From JAGMXM01 sp964458325 (GTDB lineage Bacteria; Verrucomicrobiota; Verrucomicrobiia; Limisphaerales; UBA1319): a DNA stretch of 62,668 nt. Positions 33,789-43,110 of the stretch are shown here, one piece after another. The stretch covers positions 1 to 62,668 of the forward strand of contig CAYWIM010000012.1 of assembly GCA_964458325.1 (NCBI GenBank), given 5' to 3'. The translations under genes and the position numbers were made by a program. The notes under the pieces are model-generated. The model worked only from the letters and a program-made list of their open reading frames with translations, was not told where the DNA came from and made no database searches. Position 1 is the first letter of the stretch, and the number at the start of each line of letters is the position of its first letter.

Positions 33789-35836
33789 CGGGTTGCCACG
33801 GGTAGAGTCTTGAGGATTTTCTGGGCCTCGGCTTTGAGGCTCGAATTCACTGGGCGATCGAGGATTGCCTTGAGCCCTGGCGCAACCACGTCGGCGGACC
33901 GGCCCTTGAGCGCGGCAGCAACCTTGATCATCGCCGCTGCCGCTTCGGCGGCCACGGCGGAGTTGGCCAGATGTTGTTGGGCCAGCTGAAAGGCCTCGGG
34001 GGCCGTCATCGCGGCCAAGCCGCCCAGGACCAGCTTGATCTCCTCGGGCCTTTGAGATTCCGCGGAGGCCTGCTGAAACATCTCGAGCCGGTCGGCATTG
34101 GATAGTCCGGGCAGGCCAGCGATGGCAATGAATCCGCGCAACGCCAGAATGCGCTGAGTCGGGTTGGCGGTGGCGCGGGCGCAGCGGAGGAGATCATCGG
34201 CGGCTGTCGGGCTGGGCCACTCGGCCAGAACGCGCAAGGCTGCATTTTGGATTTCAGGGCTCGGGTCGCTGAGGGCTTGGCGCACGGTTGGGAGCCCTCG
34301 TTCGTGTCGAATGGTTCCCAGAGTGCGCAAGAGTTCGCAACGAACGGGGACCGGGGCCGTTGGATAGGGCTGCAGAACGATGCCCACGCATTTGTCCTGG
34401 TCTGCCTGGCGAATGCAGGCGGCGGCGACGGCCTCTTCGGCCGCCGTCCGCTCGGCTTCCTGTTTGGCGCCAGCCACCCGTTCGAGCAATGCCGGCAAGT
34501 CGTTGATGCCGGCCGTCGCGCCCAATGCCTTGTAAGCGTTGATGCGCAGGGCCGGATCCCCCTTCCGGGTAATCTCGAGCAGCCCGGGGACTGCTGCGGT
34601 TGAAACGCGAGCGCCCAGACATCGGATGAGCTCGTTCTGTGTTGGGATCTCGCGTTGCTCGAGACATTGGAGGATGCGGCGATCGACGTCTTTGCCTCGA
34701 AGCATGTTCAGGCTCGACTGCGCCGCGGCGCGTTGATCCGGGTGATCGACCGCGACGTAATCGGCAAGCAACGGCACCTGGTCGGCTCCGCCCAGAGAGG
34801 CCAGCGCCGTCAATGCCGCCACGCTCAAGGCGTCGTCGTCGCTTCGAACGGCGGCGGCGACGGCGGGGAGAGCGGCGGGATCCTGGCGATCGCCCAGGGC
34901 GGCCACCACGCGGATCCGGGCGGCAGCGGGCAGTCGCGGCAGCTCGGCAACCGTCCGCCGCGTCAGCTCGGTTCCAGGCAGATGCCTCAAATGATCCGCC
35001 GCGATGGCCAGGAGCGGATCCGTCTCGTTCGAGAGAATGGCCAGCAGCAGGTGGAAATATTTGTTGCTGTCCGCTGTAACCAATCCTCGCAAGGCCGCCA
35101 TCCGGATGGCTTGAGTCTCCGAGGGATTGAACAATGGGAGGAAGATCTCCTCGGCGGCTTCCTTCTGGTCGCGAGCCAGCAGCCGATCGGCGCGCGCGAT
35201 CAGGGCATGCGCCAGCCAGATCCGGCGCGGCGGCGTGGCGGACTCGAAGGCCTGCTGCAGCGCCTGAATTGCATTTCGTCCGCCGACTTTTTCGAGGGCG
35301 GCCATTGCCGCGCGGGCGACGGCGTCATCCGGGTCGGACAGACAGCCGATCAGTGCCGGGGCGGCTTGGCGGTCGCGGCGCTCGCTCAGGGCATAGATCA
35401 CCCCAACCTTTGGATGGCCATGGGTTGTGGAGAGCGCCTGACGCAACGCCGCGTCCGCGGCAGGGGACGCGATCCGCTGCAGCGCGTAGCGCGCGGGATC
35501 AGCCAGGGTCGGATCGCCCAGGAACCCGGCCAGCACAGGGACCGATCGGTCGGAGCCGATGAAAAGGAGCTGGCGGCAGACGAAGCGCTTGCACTCGATG
35601 GAGGCGCCGGACTGGAGGATATCGAGGAGAGGCTGCTCGACCAGGGGTTGCTGGGCGGGCTGGTTGAGGGCCTGGCGGACGGCGTCCTCGACCCGGGCCA
35701 GCGGGGTGCGGCTTTGACCAAACTCGTACTGCCGGAACGCCTCGGAGTCCCAGGGGGCGGGATCGGGATCGGCCGCTCGAGCTCCGGCGCAGAGCGCTGC
35801 GGCAACGAGAATCCAGGAAATGATCGAGTGTTTCAT
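33785..35836 (-). CDS. Secreted HEAT-repeat protein
   Basis: The 683-aa product has a Sec signal (MKHSIISWILVAAALCAGARA) and is almost entirely built of HEAT-like helical repeats: SVPVLAGFLGDPTLADPARYAL, AAPALIGCLSDPDDAVARAAMAAL (both written here in part), LPAVAAAVRSDDDALSVAALTAL and others, about 14 in all. Such proteins are scaffolds. It sits between two Gfo/Idh/MocA oxidoreductases, overlapping the downstream one by 4 bp, and may hold periplasmic enzymes together; that is inference. Confidence 0.85.
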   Translation of the reverse strand: MKHSIISWILVAAALCAGARAADPDPAPWDSEAFRQYEFGQSRTPLARVEDAVRQALNQPAQQPLVEQPLLDILQSGASIECKRFVCRQLLFIGSDRSVPVLAGFLGDPTLADPARYALQRIASPAADAALRQALSTTHGHPKVGVIYALSERRDRQAAPALIGCLSDPDDAVARAAMAALEKVGGRNAIQALQQAFESATPPRRIWLAHALIARADRLLARDQKEAAEEIFLPLFNPSETQAIRMAALRGLVTADSNKYFHLLLAILSNETDPLLAIAADHLRHLPGTELTRRTVAELPRLPAAARIRVVAALGDRQDPAALPAVAAAVRSDDDALSVAALTALASLGGADQVPLLADYVAVDHPDQRAAAQSSLNMLRGKDVDRRILQCLEQREIPTQNELIRCLGARVSTAAVPGLLEITRKGDPALRINAYKALGATAGINDLPALLERVAGAKQEAERTAAEEAVAAACIRQADQDKCVGIVLQPYPTAPVPVRCELLRTLGTIRHERGLPTVRQALSDPSPEIQNAALRVLAEWPSPTAADDLLRCARATANPTQRILALRGFIAIAGLPGLSNADRLEMFQQASAESQRPEEIKLVLGGLAAMTAPEAFQLAQQHLANSAVAAEAAAAMIKVAAALKGRSADVVAPGLKAILDRPVNSSLKAEAQKILKTLPVATR

Positions 35837-35941
35837 GATGGAATCAAGGTCGTAGGTGTCGGGTGGTGTGTTCAGGATCGGTTGGAATTGGGTCGTCGCG
35901 GTCGATTCCGGCGCGGTGGCGATCGCGCCGGGGTTGGCTTC

Positions 35942-37246
35942 TCACAAACCCCACGGAGCGCGCATCGGACGCCAGAGCATCCGGTCGGCGGTGGGATCGT
36001 CGAGGAAGCGTTCGCGGACCGGGTCCCAGCGGAGCTTGCGGCCCAGCTTCATCGCGATGTTGCCCAACTGCGCGAGGGAGATCGAGCGATGCGCCACCTC
36101 GATGGTGGAAGCCGGCTGGCATCGGGTCTTGACACAATCGAGGAAATTCCGGCGATGACCCTGGCGTCCGCCGGCCGACCGATAGAGGCTTGGCTCGTTG
36201 GGGCCGAACTGTTCGCGCAGGAGCCATTTCGGATTCGCGTCGACGTCGCCGGTGTAATTGACCCAGCCCTGGTCGCCGATCCAGCGGACCCCTCGGGGGA
36301 TGTGGGTGCCGATGCCCATGGTCATGCCGTTGGCGAATCGGTATTCGGCCCGATAGGCAGTCGCGGCATTCCAAATGCCTTCGGCGGGGAATTCGCCGGA
36401 GCCCTCGATCTCGACAGGGCCGGTCTCCTCGGTTCCGGCGCCCCACTGGGCGACATCGATTGAATGAGCCCCCTGGTCAGTGAACTGCCCGCCTGAATAA
36501 TCGAGGATCCAGCGGAAGTTCCAGTGGCACCGCTTCTCGGTATAGGGCGCCCAGGGCGCGGGGCCCAGCCAGAGATCGTAATCGAAGCCGTCGGGCACTG
36601 GCATCGAGGGCAGGGGACCCGTTCGCGGCCCGTCGGGCAGGCCGACCTCGACCCGCTGGAGCTTGCCAATGCGCCCGTTGCGGACCAACTGGCAGGCGAA
36701 GCGGATCCGGGCGTCGGACCGGCTCTGCGTGCCGGTCTGCCAGAGGCAGTGATACTGGCGCACGGTCTCCACCATGAAACGCCCTTCGTGGATGGTGAGC
36801 GCGAGCGGCTTTTCGCCGTAGATATCCTTGCCGGCCCGCACCGCCATCACCGCGGCAATGGAATGCCAGTGATCGGGCAGCGCGATGCACAGAACGTCGA
36901 TATCCTTGCGCGCGATCAAATCGCGAAAATCCTTCTCCTCGGTGCAACCCTGATCGCCGTAAGTGCGGTTGATGACGGTCATCGCCTCGCGTCGCCGCGC
37001 CGAGTCCACGTCGCACACCGCGGTGATCTGGCAATCCGGCTCCTGCAGGAAGCCCAGGATATGGCGCATCCCCATGCTGCCGAGCCCCATCATGCCCATG
37101 GTCAGCCGCGCGCTGGGAGCCGGACGCGCGCCCATGCCCAAGGCGGACGGCGATATCCAATGGGGGAGAATGGTCGCGGCGGCTGTCCCATGGAGGGTTT
37201 GTCGCAGCCATGTGCGCCGGGAAAGAAGAGGTCGATTACGGTTCAT
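35942..37246 (-). CDS. Tat-exported Gfo/Idh/MocA-family oxidoreductase
   Basis: The 434-aa product has a twin-arginine signal (SRRTWLRQTLHGTAAATIL), a Rossmann motif (MGMMGLGSMGMRHILGF), VLCIALPDHWHSIAAVMAVRAG and the EKP motif in IYGEKPLALT. The WNFRWILDYSGGQFTDQGAH segment is typical of the large exported subgroup found in Verrucomicrobiota and Planctomycetota. It lies 105 bp before the HEAT-repeat gene and 59 bp after the isomerase-like gene, and probably belongs to the same transcript. Confidence 0.92.
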   Translation of the reverse strand: MNRNRPLLSRRTWLRQTLHGTAAATILPHWISPSALGMGARPAPSARLTMGMMGLGSMGMRHILGFLQEPDCQITAVCDVDSARRREAMTVINRTYGDQGCTEEKDFRDLIARKDIDVLCIALPDHWHSIAAVMAVRAGKDIYGEKPLALTIHEGRFMVETVRQYHCLWQTGTQSRSDARIRFACQLVRNGRIGKLQRVEVGLPDGPRTGPLPSMPVPDGFDYDLWLGPAPWAPYTEKRCHWNFRWILDYSGGQFTDQGAHSIDVAQWGAGTEETGPVEIEGSGEFPAEGIWNAATAYRAEYRFANGMTMGIGTHIPRGVRWIGDQGWVNYTGDVDANPKWLLREQFGPNEPSLYRSAGGRQGHRRNFLDCVKTRCQPASTIEVAHRSISLAQLGNIAMKLGRKLRWDPVRERFLDDPTADRMLWRPMRAPWGL

Positions 37247-37305
37247 GATTCGAGGGTCTGTAGGGTTCGAAGGCGGGGGCGGCTGCGCGTTCGACGCGCG
37301 CGCCG

Positions 37306-38250
37306 CTACCGCCGCAGGTATTGTTGGAGGTGCTGACGGGATTTGTTGATGGCCGCGGTGACCTCGGGGGCCGTGGGCAAGATGGGTATGCCTCGAGGCA
37401 CCGGATGCATGAATATGGATGTCAGGCCCACATACCGAATCTGCCGGAGGGCGTCGATCATCGGCTTGAAATCCAGGGGGCCATAGCCGGGCATCTGGCG
37501 CATCTCCTCCTCCTTGGGCATTTTTTTCGAGGCGCCGAGCCCGTGCTGCCAGGCATAGAAGAAGGCCAGCTTGGGCCCCAGCTCCTGGATCAGTTGGGCC
37601 AGCAACACCGAATCTTGCGGGAGGTGGTAGGGCGCCAGCGCGATTCCCAGATGGCTCGACGGCGCCAGCTCCGCAAAATACCGGATGGAATCGGGGCTGG
37701 CGACCAGCGCATTGGCATGGTTCTCGATGCCGATGGTCACTCCGGCTTCGGCCGCCGCATCGGCATGAGGCTTCATCTTTTCGATGAACGCCTTGACCGC
37801 CGCCCTCAATTCCGGGCCTGCGAGATTGGCAGGGCCGCTGCTGCCCGTGACGATCAGTTCCGCGCCAAAGCGCTGCGCAAATTTGAGCTCGGATTCGAGC
37901 CGGAAGGGCCCCAGGTCGAAGCGGGTTACCGCGCCGAGCCTGACCTGATGCTGCTCGAGGAGGGCGGCAAACCGATCCAGGCCCATCTCATCGATCTGCT
38001 CGCGCTGATTGCCGTGAACGCGGGGCCAGATATCAATCTGCTCCGCCCCGGCTCGGGGGACTTCGGGGAGGATCGTTTCGAGCGGCAAGGCGCCATACAT
38101 GCTCGATGAGAGGACATAGCGCAGCCGGAATGCCGGCGCGGAGGCGAGGGTGGAACCCGGTTGCCCGGCCAGGCGGACGCGGGCGATGCCAGCCAATCCG
38201 GCGCCGATGAGCTGGCAGGCTGCGCGCCGATTCATCTTCCTGCAATTCAT
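37306..38250 (-). CDS. Exported sugar phosphate isomerase/epimerase-like protein
   Basis: The 314-aa product has an N-terminal export signal with adjacent arginines (MNRRAACQLIGAGLAGIA) and a TIM barrel: GAEQIDIWPRVHGNQ, GVTIGIENHANAL with the metal-ligand Glu, LGIALAPYHLPQD and VGLTSIFMHPVPRG. The substrate is not known. It starts 9 bp after the stop of the DJ-1/PfpI gene, so the two are co-transcribed. Confidence 0.85.
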   Translation of the reverse strand: MNCRKMNRRAACQLIGAGLAGIARVRLAGQPGSTLASAPAFRLRYVLSSSMYGALPLETILPEVPRAGAEQIDIWPRVHGNQREQIDEMGLDRFAALLEQHQVRLGAVTRFDLGPFRLESELKFAQRFGAELIVTGSSGPANLAGPELRAAVKAFIEKMKPHADAAAEAGVTIGIENHANALVASPDSIRYFAELAPSSHLGIALAPYHLPQDSVLLAQLIQELGPKLAFFYAWQHGLGASKKMPKEEEMRQMPGYGPLDFKPMIDALRQIRYVGLTSIFMHPVPRGIPILPTAPEVTAAINKSRQHLQQYLRR

Positions 38251-38259
38251 CGGATGGAA

Positions 38260-38871
38260 TCAGACAGCGCAGGCGGATTGTGGTTTCGGCGCCGGCTCGG
38301 TCATTCGGGCTTGAGCCTCTTTCAGGAGCTGAATCCATTTGCCCATGTAATGCCCGTGGTCATGATACGTGCGTCCGCTGACCAGGTTGCCATCGACGAC
38401 GCAGGGTTGGTTGACGAAGATCCCGCCCACGACCTCGAGGTCAAACTGGCACTTGGGGACGGTGGCCATGCGGCGGCCCTTGAGGACGCCCGCACACGCA
38501 GGTATCTCGACGCCATGGCAGATGGATGCGATCGGCTTGTTGGCCTCGAAGAAATGACGCGTGATGCGGATCAGATCGGGATTGTATCGCAGATACTCGG
38601 GGGCGCGACCCCCGGAGAAGAAGATCCCCAGATACTCTTCCGGGCGGACGTCCCGGAACGCAATGGTCGCCTGGATCGTGTAGCCTTCGAACTCGCGCGT
38701 GACCTCCCAGTTGGCGGGCACTTCATGCAACACCATATGATAGCGCTTGCGCTCCGGACCGGCCACCACGGGCATAAAACTGTCCTCCTGCAGCCGGTAA
38801 TAAGGGTAGAGCGTATCCACCGTCTCGGTTCCATCGCCAACAATAATCAATACTTGGTTCATGTATTTCAT
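38260..38871 (-). CDS. DJ-1/PfpI-family protein
   Basis: The 203-aa product has the DJ-1/PfpI fold: QVLIIVGDGTETVDTLYPYY at the start with the conserved Glu, and the nucleophile elbow PIASICHGVEIPACAG with the Cys near residue 112. Family members include glyoxalases, deglycase-like and stress proteins. I chose ATG 38871; 38862 is also possible, and the longer frame upstream overlaps the pseudopilin gene. It lies 23 bp after the pseudopilin stop. Confidence 0.88.
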   Translation of the reverse strand: MKYMNQVLIIVGDGTETVDTLYPYYRLQEDSFMPVVAGPERKRYHMVLHEVPANWEVTREFEGYTIQATIAFRDVRPEEYLGIFFSGGRAPEYLRYNPDLIRITRHFFEANKPIASICHGVEIPACAGVLKGRRMATVPKCQFDLEVVGGIFVNQPCVVDGNLVSGRTYHDHGHYMGKWIQLLKEAQARMTEPAPKPQSACAV

Positions 38872-38894
38872 GGAGAATTTGAGGTGATACAGCG

Positions 38895-39758
38895 CTACTC
38901 GTTCAGAGGGACGGAGGTGCGGTCCATGAGCCAGGGGAGATCCCTGTTGTTGGGCGAGGCCACGCCCCGCATGGTCGATTGGCCCTTGACGATCGGCGGC
39001 ATCGTCCGCCCATCCAGCCATTTATGCACTTCCGAGTGCCCATCCGCAAAGGAAAATCCCGCCGCGTTGTTGTGATAGCTGGCCGGAAAATCCCGGATGT
39101 AGTAATTGGCCGCCTGGTCCGGATACCCGTTCATCGACACCGCAAACCAGCCGTCGTTGATGCAGTCTTCCCGCTCATCCAGGAGCACAAACAGCATCGA
39201 CGGCCTCCGAATGTCCGACATCTTGAAAAACTTCCGGAACGCGGGGTTGTCCCCAATGATCGATCCCAGAGTGTCGCGGTCGGGATTCCATCCGATGTAG
39301 CAGTTCATCGATACGCTGCGCACTCGCGGAAACGTCCCTGTGTTCCGCCCCCGCGTGATGGTCACCACGCTCCGATCGGCCGGACATTTGTAGAGGTCCG
39401 GATTCTTGGTGTAGGGCCCCAGCTGCGCTTTGAGGAGGTTGTCGATGCTCGTGTTGTCCGGGTTGTCCGGGTCGAAATCCAGAAATCCGTGCACCCATCC
39501 CCGCGGCTGCCCCCCGGTCATGTTGTCGGCCACTTTGCCGAAGTTGTCGTCGGCATACATCGTCCAGGCCAGCATCAACTGCCGCCCGTTGGCCAGGCAC
39601 TTGATCCCCTGCGCCTTGGTCTTGGCCTTGGAAAGGGCTGGCAAGAGCATCCCCGCCAAGATCGCGATGATCGCGATCACCACCAGCAGCTCGATCAGCG
39701 TAAATGCGCCGGCGCCACAACCCCTCCGGCTGGCCACTCTCTTGTATTGGATGTTCAT
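38895..39758 (-). CDS. Pseudopilin-like protein with prepilin N-terminal cleavage motif
   Basis: The 287-aa product has AFTLIELLVVIAIIAILAGML at residues 18-38 (written here in part), preceded by a short basic leader, then SKAKTKAQGIKCLANGRQL and a C-terminal FADGHSEVHKWLDG motif. It follows the giant LamG/CBM gene by 64 bp and is closely related to the pseudopilin at 51198-52046, which occupies the same position after the second giant gene. This fixed pairing suggests a functional link, perhaps export or surface presentation of the giant protein. The Ala at the cleavage -1 position replaces the more usual Gly. Confidence 0.88.
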   Translation of the reverse strand: MNIQYKRVASRRGCGAGAFTLIELLVVIAIIAILAGMLLPALSKAKTKAQGIKCLANGRQLMLAWTMYADDNFGKVADNMTGGQPRGWVHGFLDFDPDNPDNTSIDNLLKAQLGPYTKNPDLYKCPADRSVVTITRGRNTGTFPRVRSVSMNCYIGWNPDRDTLGSIIGDNPAFRKFFKMSDIRRPSMLFVLLDEREDCINDGWFAVSMNGYPDQAANYYIRDFPASYHNNAAGFSFADGHSEVHKWLDGRTMPPIVKGQSTMRGVASPNNRDLPWLMDRTSVPLNE

Positions 39759-39822
39759 CGGTTAGATGGATCTCGGGTGGAGGCGCGGCCCGCACTGGCC
39801 GCGCCTCCACCCCCTGCGAACT

Positions 39823-42800
39823 CTACTTGCTGATCACCCGGTAAAACCGCGGCGATTCGGCCGGCGCCGCAAACTGCGCCGTCAACACGTTGCCCGATCC
39901 TGTCTGGAAGGTCACCCCGCCGACCTCGGTCCAGGCTGGTTCGGCCAGATTATCCGTCGCTACGATCGCATAGGTCCGCAGCGGCGGATTGGTCTGGAAC
40001 TGGATCTCGAGCGCCCCCGTCTCCAGCACCTGGAATCCCACGATCTCGATCGCCACCGCCGGGAGCGGCCCATAAGAGATCTTGAGGACCTCGTCGTTGG
40101 AGAGGGTCCGATTCCAGACGGCGATCTGCTCGATCGTCCCATCCAGCGCCACGTTGGCTGGAGTGGTCCGCTGTCCCACGTCGAAGGGCGACAGCGCGTC
40201 CTTGAGGTTGGTGAAAGTGATCGACGAGACCATGGACTGGCCCACGCGCGATCCCGTCTCGGCGTTGAACACGTCCTGCCGGACCAGCTTGGCGACCGGG
40301 TCAAACCGCAGGACGAGGTCGTAAAACACGCCGCCTTCCAGCTGCCCGCTCCGCGGGCCCGTCCAATTGGCGCCGTCGCCCGAGAAACCGCCGGTCAACT
40401 GCGGATACAGCGTGTTGCCGCCGTAGCCCGTGCCGAACATGGTGATGAAACTGACGCGCGTGCTCGTCTCGCTGGCGCTGGTGCGGAACCGCCCCATGAG
40501 ATACTGCTCGCGCGCGTTGACGGCCAGGCCGGCTGGGTTGTATTTGATCCGACCGTAATAGGTGAGGGCGGATTCGATCTTGAGCTCGTTGTTGGCGCCC
40601 AATCCGTAGGAGATCCAGGACGTCGCCCCGTTGAACACGGCGGCACGGCTGGTCTTGTTGGCCATTGGCGGCAGGCTCGAGGTGTAGGTGATGTCGTTGG
40701 CGACCGTTGGCACCGACACGTTGCCGGTCGTGACGTCATCAGCGCTGTCGTTGTCAAACGTCACTCGGAAGACCGCGTCCTGGAACACCTCGGGCGTGTT
40801 GCCCGTCGGGATCCGCGCCACGGTGAACTGCCACTGATTCGAATACACATTGGCGGGGGTCGCGTTGTCCTGGAACATCAGCGTCGCCGTCTGGACCGAC
40901 TGCTGCGCCATCGAGGGCGGCTGATAATGAACCGTCACTCCCGAGGGCACCACCGTCACCTGCGCCGCGCTGGTCACATCCTGCCCGTTGAGCAGCAAAT
41001 GAAGGCTGCTCTGGACCACCTGGGTCTCCTGGGTGAAGATGCTCACGTCCAAGGCGGCTGTTGCTTTCACGTCGACCTGGCCCGGACCGGGCTGGATCGA
41101 GCTCACCACGAACGGCGCGGCCGCCTCCGTCGCCGGTATGAGCACGAGGTAGTTGGCATTGACGTTCGCGGCGCCCGACACCGTCCGGAACCGCAACGTC
41201 TGCACTCCGCTCAGATTGAGGACGATCGGCGCTCCGGTAGCATCCGCCAGCGGCACCAGCGCATAGGTCTGTGCTCCACCCGTATTGCCCCCTTGGAACC
41301 GTCCGATCACAAAGGTGTTCTGGCCAGGCTGCGCCGGCGAGCTCAGGACTTTCTCGAGTTGAATCACGTAGGGCACCACAGTGCTGTTGGCCAGCCGCGC
41401 ATAGACCCGATACCGGTTGGCCGGGAACGAGCGCGTGTAGTTCATCCATTGGCCGTTGTCCATCCAGCCGACGTAGTAATCCTCGACGCCGGCGTCCAGC
41501 GCCTTGGCATCGACGTAGTTCTGCCGCAGCGGGAGGTCGTCGGCATAGCTGGTTCCCACCCCGTCCCCGATCCGATAATCCGTCTTGGTCGGCACTTTGT
41601 TGGTATGGGTGTCGATCCCCTCCACGCTCATTTTATCCAGGTAATTGTTCGGCCCCGGGATGCTCGAAAGCTCTGGGTTGTTGATGTACTGGCCGCTCTC
41701 GAAGTTGTAGTCCTCCGCCTCGATGAACACCATGCCTTCACTGAAGGTATTGAAGCTGATCGAATTGGTCTTTGCATGCCCCTGGATGTCCGCCACCACG
41801 ATGCGCGCCACGTATTCCTGGTTGGCGGCGAGCTGGTTGAAGAGCACATCCCGCGCGTTGGCCGTGCCGGTGATCTGCAGGTCCGCCGACCGATCAACCC
41901 CGTTCAGCTCGAGACGAATCCCGTCCGGATTAACTCCGACTGGCGACTCGACCTTGAACTGGATCGGCGTGCTCCCGGGCAAGTACATGGCGTTGTTGGC
42001 CGGTTGCAGATCCTTGATCAAGTCCAGCGTCCAGCTCAATTGCACAAACCCATCGTCGGTCGAGATCGCCTTGACCTCGTCATCACCCAGCGCCCGGTTC
42101 CACACGTTGACCTGCTCGATCACCCCGTTCACCGGCATCGGCGATGTCGATCGCCTCCCCACCTCGAAGGGCGACATCCCCACCGTCAGACTCTTGGTCG
42201 TCGTGTTCACCACCGTCGGAGTGCCCACCATCTGACCGGTCTCCGCGTTATACACTGTCAGCGTCACCGCCACCCCCGGATCGAACCGCACCACCACGTC
42301 GTGAAACACCCCCGGCGTCAAACCTGCCCGGCTCGGCGAGGCAAACCACGCCCCGTTGGCCGCCAAATGCGCCTGCACCGTGATGGTCGTTGCCCCCGCG
42401 CTGGCCGCCGACGTCGTCAACTGGCTCGTCCGCACGGCTGCCGAACCGCCGGGGCCGCTGAACCGCCCCATCAACCACTGCTCCGGCCTGCCCAGTGCTA
42501 TCGCCGCCGCGTCGTGCTTGACCCGAATGTGATATGTCAGCGCCCCCGTGATGTTCAACTCTTCGGCCGCTCCCAGATCGTAGGAGATCATCGAGTTGGT
42601 CCCGTCGAACACCGCCGCATTGCCCGTGCTGTTGGCCATTGCTGGCAGCGCTGTCGTGTAGACGAGGTTGTTCTCCACCGTCGGCGCCGACACGTTGCCG
42701 GTGCTGCGATCGATCGCGCTATTCCCGTCAAATGTCACCCGCAATACCGCGTCCTCGCGAATATCGCGGCCGAAGACATCCGGCATGGACGACAGGAGGA

Positions 42801-42861
42801 AGACAAATACGGCGAGGGCGCCGCGGGATAATAAGGCGACGGAATATGATTTGATTTTCAT
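39823..42861 (-). CDS. Giant secreted LamG/carbohydrate-binding protein
   Basis: The 1012-aa product starts with a signal peptide (MKIKSYSVALLSRGALAVF...). Domain order: LamG/concanavalin-like (about residues 30-270, ILTRVTFDGNSAIDRS-type start, MGRFSGPGG), Ig-like linker, a CBM-like domain opening with FIEAEDYNFESGQYI (about 380-570), a second Ig-like segment, a second LamG (about 720-930), and a short C-terminal RFYRVISK end. The CBM region resembles CBM6/35-type modules. No catalytic domain is seen. I chose ATG 42861, where the signal peptide begins. It heads a minus-strand operon under the promoter-like element at 42977-43004. Its paralogue is at 52117-56091. Confidence 0.85.
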   Translation of the reverse strand: MKIKSYSVALLSRGALAVFVFLLSSMPDVFGRDIREDAVLRVTFDGNSAIDRSTGNVSAPTVENNLVYTTALPAMANSTGNAAVFDGTNSMISYDLGAAEELNITGALTYHIRVKHDAAAIALGRPEQWLMGRFSGPGGSAAVRTSQLTTSAASAGATTITVQAHLAANGAWFASPSRAGLTPGVFHDVVVRFDPGVAVTLTVYNAETGQMVGTPTVVNTTTKSLTVGMSPFEVGRRSTSPMPVNGVIEQVNVWNRALGDDEVKAISTDDGFVQLSWTLDLIKDLQPANNAMYLPGSTPIQFKVESPVGVNPDGIRLELNGVDRSADLQITGTANARDVLFNQLAANQEYVARIVVADIQGHAKTNSISFNTFSEGMVFIEAEDYNFESGQYINNPELSSIPGPNNYLDKMSVEGIDTHTNKVPTKTDYRIGDGVGTSYADDLPLRQNYVDAKALDAGVEDYYVGWMDNGQWMNYTRSFPANRYRVYARLANSTVVPYVIQLEKVLSSPAQPGQNTFVIGRFQGGNTGGAQTYALVPLADATGAPIVLNLSGVQTLRFRTVSGAANVNANYLVLIPATEAAAPFVVSSIQPGPGQVDVKATAALDVSIFTQETQVVQSSLHLLLNGQDVTSAAQVTVVPSGVTVHYQPPSMAQQSVQTATLMFQDNATPANVYSNQWQFTVARIPTGNTPEVFQDAVFRVTFDNDSADDVTTGNVSVPTVANDITYTSSLPPMANKTSRAAVFNGATSWISYGLGANNELKIESALTYYGRIKYNPAGLAVNAREQYLMGRFRTSASETSTRVSFITMFGTGYGGNTLYPQLTGGFSGDGANWTGPRSGQLEGGVFYDLVLRFDPVAKLVRQDVFNAETGSRVGQSMVSSITFTNLKDALSPFDVGQRTTPANVALDGTIEQIAVWNRTLSNDEVLKISYGPLPAVAIEIVGFQVLETGALEIQFQTNPPLRTYAIVATDNLAEPAWTEVGGVTFQTGSGNVLTAQFAAPAESPRFYRVISK

Positions 42862-42976
42862 AATGCGTGTGGGGTTAGCATTGGTTGGAACCATTTGGTC
42901 ATGCGAATATTGCCAAGGGCATTCGTTTGAAGAGCGATTATGTGAACGACAAGTTGCGTCATGAGTTGTGCGCCAT

Positions 42977-43004
42977 ACCATATCCCATAAGTTCGGCCTT
43001 ACAA
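42977..43004 (-). promoter_or_regulatory. Promoter-like element upstream of giant gene 1
   Basis: On the minus strand: TTGTAA (43004-42999), a 16-bp spacer, and TATGGT (42982-42977), which resemble -35 and -10 boxes. The same arrangement, with TATGGGATATGGTATG and ATAATCTTG at identical 12-bp spacing, occurs at 56143-56170 before the paralogue. Start codon 42861 gives a leader of about 110 nt. Confidence 0.6.
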
Positions 43005-43110
43005 GATTATTCTGAATCTATTTTTAGGGCGAAAACCGGGTTTCGGCAATAGCATTACGACCACATTTTAGTTGCATTATTGACGGATCCCATTCAAAAT
43101 TGGACCCGTG

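Noticed and set aside
32577..38250. An inositol catabolic operon
   Set aside because: Gfo/Idh/MocA and isomerase-like proteins are present, but iolB/C/D/E-type genes are not, and the proteins carry export signals. The substrate cannot be named.
39766..42831. A 1021-codon open frame on the plus strand, antisense to giant gene 1
   Set aside because: The product is rich in His, Arg and Gly without domains, while the minus-strand frame encodes clear LamG/CBM domains. Long antisense frames are common in GC-rich genes.
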